A stretch of 64,000 nt of DNA from Erodium maritimum (Eukaryota; Streptophyta; Magnoliopsida; Geraniales; Geraniaceae), in NCBI GenBank assembly GCA_963921825.1, contig OY997592.1, forward strand, positions 24,555,432 through 24,619,431. Direction: 5' to 3'. Below the pieces are notes generated by a model, which was not told the origin of the DNA, did no database searches, and saw only the letters and a list, made by a program, of their open reading frames with translations. Below, one piece after another: positions 49,633-63,496 of this stretch. How positions within the stretch are numbered: the stretch's first letter is position 1; every line of letters starts with the position of its first letter. The translations under genes and the position numbers were made by a program.

Positions 49633-52600
49633 TCTTAGAACCCTAATCAAATCCCTTATGAATCCAACGCTTAGTCAAACAATCAGGATTTAAATATAGA
49701 ACAACATAGAAAACGTACTTGATGATTCCATGTCGATGATGAGAACAAGAATGGTTTTGGTCTTCCACAGATTAATCCCTTATGCTCTCCATGTGCTCTC
49801 ACTCAATAGATGAGGACGGATGAGAAAGAAAGACGACTGATTAATCTTGGGGACCAAACCCTAATATACCTTTATATATAGAATCTGAATAAAGCCCATT
49901 ACTCTAATCAGATTTATATTGGGTATCACACATTGCAAAGCCCATACTCATTAATGTCTTAAATTGGGCTTCCCATCTAGTAGCCCAAGACGAATCATTG
50001 ACCCCAAATATACTTCTCCAATTTGTAAGCCCACACGTTGGGTTATAAAATAACCCAACAATCTCCCACTTGGGCTACAAATCGATTCCTAATGACAATT
50101 ATATTTGAAAACTGTATGTGCGCACAAAATGGTCAATATTCTTAAAACATTCCCCCTTAGTCAATCTGGTCCATCTCTTGTACCAACATGAGACCAAAGC
50201 GGCCTTTGCTACAACAATCGTAACTAGACCCATCAATGATCACCATGCCAAATACATTCAATGACATAGACCACGTATGGATGTGTGACTGGAAATTTCA
50301 TGCAATGAGATATCATTCATGCCTATTTTCACTTGGTCCTTAATGCTTAAGTGAGATCAATATTTAGTCTTTCAAAGCTTATGCTAAACCGCAATTGAAA
50401 GACAAAACATTCAGAGCAACAATGATAATAATATCATCAACTTTATTCTGCAGAATACTTAACAAATATAGTGTCATTCTGAATAGCAAACATAGACAAC
50501 AAACTCCCACTAAAACCGCATACCGTCAATTAAGACAACACCCATATGAGCAGTATGCTCATGAAACACTTTAGGTGTCAAGCCTTTAGTTAGTGGGTCT
50601 TCTAGCATTTAGTTTATTCCTATACGCTCAATAGACAGTATCATGCTCTGAACTCTTTCTTTAACAACCAGAAATTTGATGTCAATGTGTTTAGAGTTTG
50701 ACGAACTTCTGTTGTTATTCGAATACATGACTGCCAAAAGATTGTCACAATAGACCTTTAGAGGTCTTTCGATTCCATCTAGAACTCGCAGCCCGGTGAC
50801 AAAATTTCGCAGCCATATAGCCTGATTGGTTGCCTCATAATAAGCTATGAATTCTGCTGACATGATGGAAGGAGCTATAAGTGTCTGCTTATCACTTCTC
50901 CAAGATATAGCTCCTCCTGACAACATAAAAACATAACCAGAGGTGGATCTCCTAGTATCTTGACAACCCGCAAGATCGGAAGCAGAATACCCAATGATCT
51001 CCAAATTTTCTGATTTCCGATAGGTGAGCATGTATTTCTTTGTTCTATGTAAGTACCTCATGACCCTTTTGGCTGCTTTCCAATTATCCATACCAAGTCA
51101 CTTAAGTATCTGCCCAACATGCCAACTACGTACGCCAAATCCAGACGGGTACATACCTGAGCATACATAAGACTACCAATAGCCGAAGCATATGGAATCT
51201 TAAGCATTTCCTTTCTTTATAATTCATTCTTGGGGCACTGTTTGAGATTAAACTTGTCTCTTTTAGCGATTGGAGTATCTCCTACTGCACAATCTTACAT
51301 GCCAAACCTGGCAAGAACCCTTTCGATATAGTTCTTTTGTGATAACCCAAGAATACCACGAGAGCGATCTCGGTGTATCTTGATTCCTAACACAAAAATT
51401 GCATCACCAAGATCCGTCATTTGAAAATATTTTGTTAAAAATCTCTTGGTTTCGTGCAACAAACCTATATCGCTACTTGCCAACAAAATATTGTCGACAT
51501 ACATCACTAAGAAAATGAATTTACTCCCACTGAACTGATGATATACAAAATTATACAATACATTGACCTTAAAGCCATACGAGGTAATGTTAGTATGAAA
51601 CTTGTAATACCATTGGCGGGAAGCTTGCTTGAGATCGTAGATGGACCTTTTGAGTTCACAAACCATAGACTTTGGGTCACCTGATATAAAGTTTCCTGGT
51701 TGTACCATATATATTATTTCCTCAATTTCACCATTGAGAAAATCCGTCTTAACGTCCATCTGATGCAGCTCCAAATCCAAATGAGCTGCAAGTGCCATTA
51801 TTGTTCTAAAAGAATCTTTCGCTGATACCACAAAGAAATTTTCTTTATAGTCAATACCTTACCTATGAGTAAAACCCTTAGCAACTAGACGCGTTTTATA
51901 CCTCTCAATACTGCCCTTCGAATCCCTCTTGGTTTTAAATATCCATTTGCAACCAATGGGGTTCGCACCTTCAGGCAACTTGATGAGTTTCCAAACGCCA
52001 TTATCATGCATATATTTTATCTTATCATTCATAGCATCGATCCACTTTTGACAATTAACACTTTGTTTGACCTATTGGAAGTTGATCGGATCATCTTCCA
52101 TTGTCTTTTTTCAAACTCGTGTTCCTGAAAGAATACAATGTAATCACTAGAGATTATACTCCTCCTGTCTCTAGTGGATCGGCTAAGTGGCACTTTCTCT
52201 TGAGGTAGTTGTGGTTGCTCTTCGTGAACTACCTCTTGAACTTGACCAAGGAGTGGTATAGGAGAATCCTCATTGTTGTCTTCTGTTGTGTCTTGAACAA
52301 TGTCAATAGGTTGAACATTGTCAATAGCAACATCTGGTAGAGGAACGAATTCCTCCTCAAAGACAACACTCCTAATACTCTCTCCCCTCAAACACAACAT
52401 CTTCAAGAAATCTCGCATTTCTCATTTCGAAAAAGGATTTAGTTGAGGGATCATAAAACTTAGAACCCCTCGACCGTTCAGGATACCCAACAAAGTAGCA
52501 ACTAATCGTTATAGAGTCCAGATTATAAGGCCTCGCCTCAATTGGACAACCCCAAATGTGCAAGTGCCTAATACTAGGCCTTTTTCATGTCCACAATTCA

Positions 52601-54551
52601 TAAGGGGTTTTAGCTACCGCTTTACTAAGTACTCTGTTCAGTATGTACAATGCAGTCTTAATTACCTCTCCCTAGAGTGATTCCGGTAAAGAAGAATGAC
52701 TAATCATACTTCTCACCATGTCCTTAAGAGTCCTGTTTCGCCTCTCCACGTCACCATTCATGCTAGGTTGCCCTTGCTTGGTGTATTGCGGGACGATTCC
52801 GCACTCCTCTAGGAATTTGGCAAAGGGAAAGTATAAATGTGAACTTCCCACTACAGTTACCTTATCCTTATTCCTCTTTCTTTTGTTGCCCTTTAAGGTC
52901 ATTGCAACATGAGCATTTTCAGTCTTTTCACGCTTCAACCTATCCTCTTCTTGCACAAAACGAGAAATGAGCTTATTAAGAGTCCATTTATCCTTCCGAG
53001 TATTATAGCTAACTATAAACTGACCATAGTGTGCAGGAAGTGAGATAAGGACCAAATGGACAAGCAAGTCATTAGACAGACCAAGCTTGACCCTCTTAAG
53101 TTTTGAAGCGATGTTAGACATCTCCATAATGTACTCCCTTATGTTTCCTTTACCCTTATACCTCATTTGGACAAGGTCAACTAAAAGCTTGCTTGTCTCA
53201 GCCTTTTCGTTCTTTGCAAAATGACTATCAATTTCTTTAAGGAAACCCCTTATAATGACCTCATTTGGCATACCGCCCTAAATGTTTCTAGAACACTACG
53301 TTGGATCATCATAAGACTTAAGCGATTCGAATGCTCCCACTTCTCAAATTTCAACTTATCCGAAGTGGAACTTTTATCCGAAAAAGAAGCAGGTTGTTCA
53401 AACCTTATCGCATAGTCTAGATCCACACAACCGAGAACTAACAGAATGTTCTCTTTCTATCTCCTAAAGTTTGTGTTGTTAAGCACAATAATTGAATTCA
53501 TGTTGGCAGTGATATTAGCAGCATATAGTAACTATCCATACATAACAAATAAATACTTAAGCTCAAACATTGAAAATCATGTTATAACACATTAAGAATA
53601 AGCAAACAATTCTCATGTGATACACAATTTTCAATCAACCGAAGTGATGGGCCCATACCACCAAGATACCTAGCACAACATAAATGTCTATCTTTGGATA
53701 GAATCATTAATTCGTAAGTGGTACTCTTGCACGCAGAAATCAAGTGCTGACGATAAATTCGGTCAAGTAACATCCTTCCTTTGGGCCGGTATGTTATCCA
53801 CATGAAAACTTTACAATCGTCACACACTATTCCCACACGTGTGTTCATTGTTCGACCAATCAATGGCCTTCCTTTGGGCCGATACATTGACCGCATGAAC
53901 AATGAGCACACACATCCCGTTATTTTAAAATAAATAAACCTACACACAAGAGGTTACTTTGGCAACTTTATGCATCGATCTACTCATTTAAAATAGGGGA
54001 CAAAAGTAATATTAGTAAGTGCCCAAAACTAAAATTTTGATATCAATATCAAAAGTGAAATTATTTCAAACACTTACTGATCAGATATATGAATCAAATA
54101 TACAGTATCAGTATGTATTAATAAAAATAAATACATACATATTAACAGTTCAATATATATCATAAGTGGTTGCTGTAATTATCATTCACATATATCACCA
54201 CACATGTATTCATTGTTCGGCCAATCAATGACCTTCCTTTGGACCGAGCATTGACCGCATAAACAATAAACACACACATCCCGTTATTTTAAAAATAAAT
54301 AAACCTACACATAAGAGGTTACTTTGGCAACTTTATGCGTCGATTCACTTATTCAAAAATAAGGGACAAAATAATATAAGTAAGTGTCTAAAACTAAAAT
54401 TTTGATATCAAATATCAAAAGCTTAAAACTATTTTAAGCACCTACTTCAATCCATAAAATAAATTTCATGAATCAACCGCATATATATCAATCATGCATC
54501 TTTAATCACCCCACATCACAATTGCATAACACAACATATATATGCACATTA
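49633..54551 (-). mobile_element. Copia E: Ty1/copia fossil with short LTR
   Basis: Minus strand. The 3' LTR 50060-49633 (428 bp) starts TGTTGGGTTATTTT after the tract AAGTGGGAGAT. Going right come RNase H (51091-50609, GYSASDLAG and KHIDIKF), reverse transcriptase (51831-51295, MDVKTDFLNG and YVDNILLAS), an integrase/linker region (about 52563-52030, GYPERSRGSKFYDP), and gag with an integrase piece (53271-52672, with a UBN2-like gag stretch). A repeated leader lies at about 53760-54440. The 5' LTR is not seen before the Ty3 LTR that starts at 54552. Broken. A different family from copia A-D. Confidence 0.88.
53760..54450 (-). repeat. Tandem duplication in the copia E leader
   Basis: A block of about 362 bp occurs twice (for example CACACACATCCCGTTATT at 53908 and at 54270), with several differences. 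A shorter motif, CCTTCCTTTGGGCCG or similar, appears three times (about 53774, 53866, 54232). The copies are diverged enough to be older than the 589-bp duplication at 14044. Confidence 0.75.
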
Positions 54552-57500
54552 TGTCACGCCCCAATTTCAGTAAACCGAACTCAGGACGTGAACCTTTAAA
54601 AACAATAAAACACTTTGAAAACTTTTACACTAAATCACTTTAAAATCACCATTTGTTCAACAAAACAATATTTACAACTTAAAATACGTCCCAACAAGTG
54701 GAAAAAAGTATGGTATCCGTCGCTAGACTCAAAACAAACCCAGAATCCCGCTCCTAGCTCTTCAAGCTTCGGAAGCTCACCTAGTCCAACCTGCAACTGG
54801 TACCTGTAGGAAAAGCAGCTAGGGGTGAGCGTTCCCTCACCACCACGGATAACAGACTGACTACGACATACTTAGCAGAAAATGCCGGTAACACCAACAA
54901 CCAACTCAACACTGGGGATCACTATCCTCAAACTCAAGTAACTCAACTGACACACAACCCGATACTTCCTCAACAGACTCAACACTCGGACTCGTAATGT
55001 AGACCCAACACAACGATCACGACCTCTTCCAAGGACTCAAAAGACCACCATGCAAACCCAAGATCATAAAGGATCGCACACCAAACAAGATCACAAAGGA
55101 TCGCATACCAGCTGCTCAGTAACCTCCTTCACGCACTTTACCAATCTCAATCAGGTCAGGCGGTCGACCTGTCGCAATTCCTCGACACAAAGTCGGATCA
55201 GGCTGTCGACCTATCACTCTCACAACCCCAAACACAATTCCTCGACACAAAGTCGGATCAGGCTGTCGACCTATCACTCTCACAAGCCCAAACCACACAC
55301 GCGCGACCAGGACCCCTTTGTTGTCGGGCGGGCCCCCTACCCCGTCTGAACATGCAGACGCGTGTGCTCGTGGACCCCCGTTTCATGAAGCGGGCCCCCA
55401 ACCTCAGGTAACCACAATCACAATCACAAACAAAGTTCAACAAACAGCAACAACACAAGTTCAGCACTCCACAGGCACTCATGGCCACCCAAGACACCAA
55501 CCGTAAAACACGGACTCAACAACCGCACAGGCACTCACGGCCTCCCAAGATACACAAGCAGTAACTCACGGGCTCAACAAACCTAGGGCACTCACGGCCT
55601 CTCAAAACCACCGACGGTAACTCACGGGCTCAAAAACCCCACGGGCACTCACGACCTCTCAAAACCACCGACAGTAACTCACGGGCTCAACAACCCCACA
55701 GGCACTCACGACCTCCCAAGACACGCCAACAGTAAAGACACGGGTTCAACAACCCCATAGGCACTCACGGCCTCCCAAGACACACCAACAGTAAAGACAC
55801 GGGTTCAAAAAACCCACAGGCACTCATGGCCACCCAGACACCAACAGTAAAGACACGGGTTCAACAACCCCACGGGCACTCATGGCCACCCATACACCAA
55901 CAGTAAAGACACGGGTTCAACAACCCCACGGGCACTCATGGCCACCCAGACACCAACAGTAAAGACACGGGTTCAACAACCCCACGGGCACTCATGGCCA
56001 CCCAGATACCAACAGTAATACGGGCTCTCATGGCCACCCAAGACACAACAGTAATACGGGCTCTCATGGCCACCCAAGACACAACAGTAATACGGGCTCT
56101 CATGGCCACCCAAGACACAACAGTAATACGGGCTCTCATGGACACCCAAGACACAACAGTAATACGAGCTCTCATGGCCACCCAAGACACAACAGTAATA
56201 CGGGCTCTCATGGCCACCCAAGACACGAAAATACACAAATCAACCTCCGGCATAACCACTGCCTCCGACAGTCCTAATATCAACAGTTTCACAATCAACC
56301 TCCGGGCATGGTCATATGCCTCCAGTACTCCTAATATCGATAAGTTCTCTGCTCCTACGACACTACTAAGTGTCACATGCATTTCCAAACTTTGATAACC
56401 TACTTAACCCACGACACCCCAAATGTCACATGCAATTCTACTGTTAACTTTCCCTAGTCAGGGCCGAGATCCGGTTACTTTTCCCTACCTCGTGCGTGTT
56501 CTCCAAAACCCAACCAACAAGCTCCGGCGTGATCTCAGTCACTCGCCTAGCTTTCCTTTCCCTTGGTCTGCAGCACGATCCAATAAGAACACGATTTTAA
56601 ATACTTATAAGCTCGCAGACATAAACTGGAATTCAGTAAACTCGACGCCCAAAAGTAACCCCGACAATGTTGATCACTCCCAAACTTCCCAATTACTCGA
56701 CATTGTCGGTAAAGGACCCGTAAAGGCCCGATTCGCCCGACATGGCGAATCTGCCCAGGTTTTGTAAATGCCCTTCCGGGGCTCCAAAAATTCCCGTTTT
56801 CGTTTCTACGGTCTTAGAATAAGTCAAGGGTCCCAATGCACTTGACGGAATCGAATTCCGACTTCTGAGTCAATTAATTAGCGTTTCAAGTTCCTAAACC
56901 CGATAATTACAACTTTCGCATTTTAATTCCAAATTTCGGTTCGGCTAAGGATAAATGGTCCGGGGAACGTTCTAAACCACCCGAACATAAAACCCGATCA
57001 CCCGAGCACGTGGGCCCCACCCGGCCCAACTTGGCCGTGGGCCCTAGGGTTTAAATTGGGGCCCGGCCACCATGGTAGTGGCTGGTCCCAGCTCCGGCCA
57101 GCCACCCCATGGCCAGCCGGCCACCACCCACGGTGGCCGGAGCTCCTCCCGAGCTTCCGGTCACCGAAAAACGTCAAATTTCACCTCCAAACACCTCCAA
57201 AACGTCTCCAACACTTCCCCAACATCAAAACAACCTTGAAATAATAGTTTCAAACCAAAACCTAAATTTAGAAAATGACATATCGAAGATCGGTATGGTG
57301 TATACCGTAGAGGAAGACGAGGTGAGCTTGAATCTCTTCACTTTGAGACGATCCAAGGGTGGAGATGACGTGAATAGTGACCAAGACCTCCCAAGCCTTC
57401 TCTTCCTTCTCTCCTTCTTCTATCTCCCTTTCTCTCTCTAAAAGCCAATTTTTCTCTTCGTTTTTTGAAATGGACGTGTAAACCAACTTCTTTCCCTTTT

Positions 57501-58014
57501 GTTTTATTTTTAAAAACAAAATAATGCTTAATGTAGTCTTCCTTGTCTTGTCCCACATCTAACAACACCACTTGCTTGACAAGTGGCAAGGTGGGTCCCA
57601 CACCTTTTTAAGAAAATATCTACTAGATATTTTCCAATCAGATTCGCGAAATTCGGACGTTTCGGGCCCCGAACGGGCACTTTTTCCAAGAAATTACGAA
57701 ACTTGACGGGCTACAAGGAAACGGCTCAACTAAGACCGCTGCGACGACGACTAAGGTTTTATATCCAAAACGGTCCTCGAATGGACCAAAACGTCGCTCG
57801 ATTGACTTTTCCGGCGAAAAGTCAACATTTCCCAAATTGATCAGAAAGTTTCCCTGAGTCCCCTGGAACTTACTTGGGTCAATATCAGGGTCAACTTAAG
57901 TCTGGTATGACCCTCGAGGTCAAATTTAGGTTCAATCAAGTGTCTGCTGAATTTTTTTAAATTTTCCTGTTTTTTCGCAGATTTGACTGGCGTTGACCGG
58001 GAGTGGTTATTACA
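54552..58014 (-). repeat. Chromovirus 3' LTR
   Basis: In plus coordinates it starts TGTCACGCCCCAATTTC and ends GAGTGGTTATTACA, next to the polypurine tract. It is the same family as the solo LTR at 10589-13607 and the LTR start at 63512. It includes a minisatellite (55440-56230) and a GC-rich part near 57050. Confidence 0.93.
55440..56230. repeat. Two-stage minisatellite (about 56 bp, then 36 bp units)
   Basis: The left part has roughly ten units of about 56-58 bp (GGGTTCAACAACCCCACGGG and so on). The right part (about 56010-56230) has six near-identical 36-bp units of the form CGGGCTCTCATGGCCACCCA + AGACACAACAGTAATA. The short unit looks derived from the second half of the long one. It is homologous to the array at 11475-12050. 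Confidence 0.9.
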
Positions 58015-60058
58015 ATCTACCCCCCTTAAAGGAATTTCGTCCGCGAAATTTAAAACAACGCACTTCAGGAATCGAATAGATCAGGGTACTTCGCGAACCT
58101 CATCCTCGCGTTCCCAAGTCGACTCGGCCTTGTGGTGTCGCCACAACACCAGTTCTAAGCGGATAACCTTTCCGCGCAAGACCTGTTCTCGTGGATCCCT
58201 TTCCCACATCGGTTTCTCCTTATACGGGACATCACCCGTTACCTCGATATCCGCCCACTCAAAGACGTACTCAAGACCTCGAACGACCCGATACACCGCG
58301 GGGCTAACCTGCCTCCGCCGCGGTTGAAACACAGCAGTCCACCCTTCGGACTCATCTCTAGGAATACAAGACCACCGACTGTTGACTCGAGAGGTCTGTC
58401 AGCATAGCTCCTGCTGACTCTGCGCGGTCTTCAACCGCTCATGCTTCGGCACGACCGACTCAGCTGTCTCTCGGTCCAGTTCTAGACCCAGTAACCTCTT
58501 ATTCCTCACTTCTGCCCAGCACACGGGTGATCGCCACGGCCTACCACACAACGCTTCGAACGGTTCCATCTTGATAATGGCCTGAAAGCTGTTGTCGTAG
58601 GCGAACTCGGCTAACCGCTCACGAAATCCATCGTGACGTGCCCCCATTTCCACTGTGCAACCCGTATTGGCTGCAATAATCCACCGGGACGCTGTTGTTC
58701 GGCTCTCACCTGCCGACGAGTGAGGCACCGTGATACTAATCCCACGACCACTTTCTGCATCCCTCTCTACTAGACATGCAACCCGATGTCGCGCTCCTCT
58801 TAGTGCCATTCACGTGCACTGTTAGACGCGAAAGCTGCGACTCTCGCAGCTCGTCGCCTCCGCCGTCACGCGGTATGTACAAACTTTCGCGGTATGTACA
58901 ACGATCCCGGCCCTCGGCGTCAGTACCGCCGGCAGCTATCTCCCGGATCCTTGTCGTCTACAAAACACCACCACAAACTGATTTAAGAACGACCGTAATA
59001 TACTGTTCATCAGATCCATGAACGCCGCAGGTGCGTTCGGCAGTTCAAAGTCATTACCCAGAACTCGTAATGCTCATAGTATGTCCGGAATACAGTCCTT
59101 GCGACGTCCCCCTCTCGCACTCGCAACTGGTAGTATCCGGATCGTAGGTCGATCTTCGAGAAATACGTAGACCCTCTCAACTGGTCGAACAAGTCGTCAA
59201 TTTTTGGCATCGGGTATCGGTCATTCACCGTAACCCGGTTCAGTTTCCGGTAGTCCATGCACATCCGAAGCTCTCCACTCTTCTTCTTCGCGAAGAGTGC
59301 TGACGCTCCCCACGACGATGTGCTCGGACGAATAAACCCCTTCTCCCGAAGTTCCTCGAGCTGACTCTTCAGCTCGGTCAACACGGCTGGCGCGAACCTG
59401 TAAGGCGCCATCGATAGCGCTGCCGTTCCCGGCACCAGGTCAATCCTGAACTCCACCTCACCAACTGGTGGCAACCCATTCAACTCCTCAGGAAACACCT
59501 CGGGGAACCCCCATACCCTTCGTGGTAACTCTCGGCTCTACACGGCCGATACTTCCTCCACTGCGGACAATGCCGACAGGAGAACCCCACTATTACTACC
59601 CAGCACACACGACACCTTCGTGTTGCCTGCTGACACTATCACTCGTCGCCTAAAGTAGTTGATATTGGCTCGGTACTTCGCCAGCCAATCCATTCCCAAG
59701 TTTACGTCAAAGGTTGTCATTTCGTAAGTATCCTTCCCACGGATACACGCACAAGCTCAGTTGCTGCCGATCCTCACGGATCCTCGCAGTCTCTCTAAAA
59801 CTTCGCTCCACTACCGTCGTCGTGCCTACCAACTCTGAACATACCCGACTCCTCGGGTTTGAGGACTCGATTCAGCTTCAGGGTTCTTGAGCCCTCTCTC
59901 GAACCTCTTGTGTCGGTTCGCTCCTCTGACTTCGCATGCACGACAGACTCTAGTCAGCACCACACCACCACCAACCGGCGGGTCCCGACGCAGGGGTGGA
60001 CTCAACGGCTCTAAACTCAGCCCCAACCTCTCAGCACAACTCGACGACACAAACGAGT

Positions 60059-61441
60059 GTGACGCCCCGATATCCAACAGAAATGACGCTCAAAGCAAAG
60101 ACCAAAAAACCACTACATTAGTTACTCTGGTAAAGTCTAGCGCAAACCCTCACCCGGTCCTCTATGCATTTACTTATAACTTTCCGCAACCAAACCAGTG
60201 TTCGCTACTCGTCCCTTGTGGGAAAAGTAGTAAAGGGGATGAGCGTTATGCTCACCTCCACGGACACTCGTTCGATTATGGCATACTAGTAAAGCACCAA
60301 AGACTTACCAATCTAGCCAGGGCAAATCACCACCCCAAAACCTACTACTAACCCGTCACACTGCTCAAGTCATTAACACCTCAAATACTCTCTTATGTAA
60401 GGGAAACCTCGAAACGGGGATTTGTTCTCAATTTAGCAACTACTATTGCTTACAACCTCAATATCCCAATTACCCGATCACGTAGAGAAACGTCAACGGG
60501 GATCCTACTTTCCACTCAGCAATCCACTATTTCTCACACCCTTGATACCCTAGTTACTCGATCATGTAGGGAACCTCAAACAACCCACTCACGTGAAGGA
60601 AACCTCAAACCACCCATTCACGCGAGGGAAACCTCGAACACCCGTTCACCTAGGGGAAACCTAGTCCGTGTGGCGCCACAGCGCACCAACCCTAACCCCT
60701 CTCCGTGGCGTGACTCTCACACCGAGACGTTGTACCACCACCGTAGGTTATCGATGAGTCTTGAACCCAAGACCTCATCCTTTAACACCGAAAATTTCAA
60801 CCTCTACCACCAACACAAACCGTGAACACCGCCACGCAAACCAATACTCGAACTGCACAAACAAGACGGTGGAACAGACCGGGATCACGGATCCGTGACA
60901 GACCCCGTCACGGTTGGGGTCACGGAGTCGTGACGAAGGCCTAAAATTCGCCAAATCACTCTGGTCTGTCATGGATCCGTGACAGGATCCGTGACGCTCG
61001 CGCATACCTGTTTTCCAAATTCGCTTCAACTCGAACCTTACCCCGTTTTAACCCTAAAATAGCCTCAAAGAGAAACCTTGGACGACACGCACACTCGACC
61101 AACAATTTAACAACACACGCACAACAATTTAAGACCAAACACAAGTCTTCCAACCTCAATCATAAGCCAACCCGGCCAAACAACAACAACAACAACGACG
61201 ACGATACCCGCCCACCGGGCCAACCCAAGTCGAACCTTGCCCACCGGGCCAATCAAAATCAAAACACACCCACCGGACCAATCAACCCACACACACGCCC
61301 ACATGGCCAATCAAGTTTAATAACACTTCCTCCAAAGGAATCGGGAACTTCTGGTCGGAAGCGGAGCAAAGGAAGCAAAAAAAGATCCTGAATTTCTGAT
61401 GCGCACGCTGAGCGCACGGAGTGCACCCACTATGCACCATG
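60059..61441 (-). repeat. LTR-like piece of a related chromovirus family
   Basis: No gag-like protein is readable where gag would be expected. The sequence has the layout of the 10589 LTR family: TGTGACGCCCCGATA start, then GGGGATGAGCG---GCTCACCTCCACGGA and GGCATACT at matching spacing. It also has multiple GATCACGGATCCGTGAC palindromes (60882-60980), CCACCGGGCCAA repeats (about 61205-61290) and GCGCACG repeats near 61400. It may be a nested LTR fragment; its right boundary is hidden by a copia LTR. Confidence 0.45.
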
Positions 61442-63067
61442 TGTTGGGTCTCGAGGTATGGTTGGAGACGAACCAACTCGCAGCGGAAAATCAATGAAAA
61501 CCAAGAGACGATTAAACCATGAAACAACTAACAAAGAATGGATTCACAAGAGAAAAATTCAGCATTATTTCTTACCAAAACAAGAACACCGGTTAACAGA
61601 TGATTGGCTTGAGTCTCCAAGACGCCTACGTATCCACATGGGAATCAAAGCCACGTAGTTCTTCTCTTTGAGGACTCAAGAACACAAAAATGGAGGTGGG
61701 AACTTGCCAAACCCGAAATTGCAAGGGAAGGGGGGGAGAGAAGTTGTGTTTCCTATTCTTGTCTAGTGTTTGTTATGTTGAAAAAAGATGACTTAAACAT
61801 AACAAAACCCATACTTGTCCAACTAAAGGCATGGGACAAGTATGGTGTCAAGTAAGGTGTAAATAGGACAAGTATGGCAAGACAAGATTGGGTTAGGTGG
61901 TGAATCACCAACACCTTAATCCTTGTCTTGCTTACTTAGTACTAATTAATCAAGACTTGATTAATTAGTTCCATGGGCCTTGGTTGCATGGGCCTTTCAT
62001 GGGCCTCTTGGAACATGGCCCGTGGCCATTTCTAACGAGGTCCCGTGATTCGCTCATCGCCTACAAGCCTTCCATACCGGAAATGTCCAACATTATCCGA
62101 CGCGATCAATCCCAAGACTCCAAGCCTTGTCTCGATCCGTAAAGTCCTATTCACGTACGAGCACATGACCCAAAACCCAGTTTTGGTCATGTCCCGAGAC
62201 AACTCCCTTTTGGCCATTCTCCATAAATGTGTCAATGAGTTTCATCCTCCGGTGTGACCCTTAGGTTTATGCATGTCAATAGATCAACGTAAAATCCCAT
62301 TTTACTTGATCATATTTAAGTGGCAACTAACGAGACTTTAGTATTGCCTGACACTGCATAACGAATCGACCCTGTCGATTCTAACCTTTCCGTCATCCCT
62401 GTCATTATCCTTTTATCTCCGATATCCTGATTGAGATAAGGCATAGAGCCGTCATCCTTATTATTCTCAATCACCGTTCCTTGATATGTGAGATGACTGA
62501 AGATATGATACCCAGTATCATGTGCATGGCCATGCTATTCTTTCAGTCACTCTCGATCAAGCGGCCGAGAACCGATATCTTTCCCATACCTCAGTATGAG
62601 GGATAAATCCCTTAGCCGCCTTTCGTGTCACTCATGTAGCCCGTCCCCAAGCCAATCCTGGCCGTTATGGAAGCCCTGTTACGGACAACGTTAGGCTCAG
62701 GTCAAACTCAGTTGTTGACTACATAGCGATCACAAAGACTCCTTGGTCTAAGGATACATGACAAGCTACGACACTGAATATGTTCATGACTTAATCTATG
62801 GCACATATTCAGGGCGGGTCGTCCAATATCATGTCCCACATGATATCTATGATCAGACTCCGGAATCCCATTCCAATGACTAACAGAACGTAAGCCATAA
62901 AGAGCCATCTTTCATACTAGTCGCTTCTAGTGAAGCTTTGTTGACTAGGGACCCATCGAGTGTGATCTATCTCGATCTATGGTTCTATTCGCATGGTGGG
63001 CATAGATCAGAGCACACATCGATATATTACTCCAACACATAAGTAATATAGAGCCACTTTAATTTTA
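61442..63067 (-). mobile_element. Copia A/B-family LTR nested in the chromovirus
   Basis: It starts TGTTGGGTCTCGAGGTATGG (61442) and matches 34611-36299 to within the last few dozen bases. It lacks the distal end next to CTAACA. No internal copia sequence adjoins it, so it is a lone LTR. GC-rich GCGCACG repeats lie on both sides (61400-61435 and 63070-63180), indicating insertion into that array. Confidence 0.88.
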
Positions 63068-63496
63068 CAAGCAGCGTGCACGGCGCACGCCAAGCGCACG
63101 CTGGGCGCACGACGTGCAGATTGAACAGAGAGCCCTCAGGTGGCCTGCATGCACGGTGCACGCTCAGTGCACGGCGTGCGGGTGACATGCACTGGCGCGA
63201 CCAATTTTAAAACTGTTCCTTTTCATCTTAAAATTTTATTTTGACATCAGGTGGTTACAATCCGGTCCAGGCGTCCCCGAACTACATTGTACCCACTTGA
63301 TATCAACACCGTCACGCAGCAACACACAAACAGTATGCCAGTAATCCCGTACTGCACATACACACAAACACAAACAGAACTCAAAACACAACGGGTCTAC
63401 ACACGGTTCCGACCTGCGTACCCAACGCACGAAGGGACCTTACTGACTCGACTCTCCCCACCTAATTGACGTACAGTCCGAGGTGTGAAACCTCGA
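63068..63496. other. Chromovirus leader with GCGCACG-rich array
   Basis: 63070-63180 carries repeated GCACG/GCGCACG motifs (for example GTGCACGGCGCACGCCAAGC). The rest lies between this and the primer-binding site and reads as untranslated leader; no domain was found. Confidence 0.5.

Noticed and set aside
56010-56230. Regular 36-bp repeats resembling a CRISPR array
   Set aside because: The units are contiguous with no unique spacers, lie inside a plant LTR, and have no cas genes nearby.
55936-56395. Frames of 133-150 codons on both strands
   Set aside because: They are produced by the 36-bp minisatellite and have identical repeat periods in three frames; not a gene.
60059-60077. TGTGACGCCCCGATATC read as an unquestioned LTR start
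   Set aside because: The same bases, read minus, encode the protease motif DIGASHS, so the resemblance may be partly chance; kept only as a low-confidence LTR-like piece.
59887-60351. 154-codon + strand frame
   Set aside because: It overlaps the minus-strand protease region and the LTR-like piece; low-complexity and no recognisable domain.
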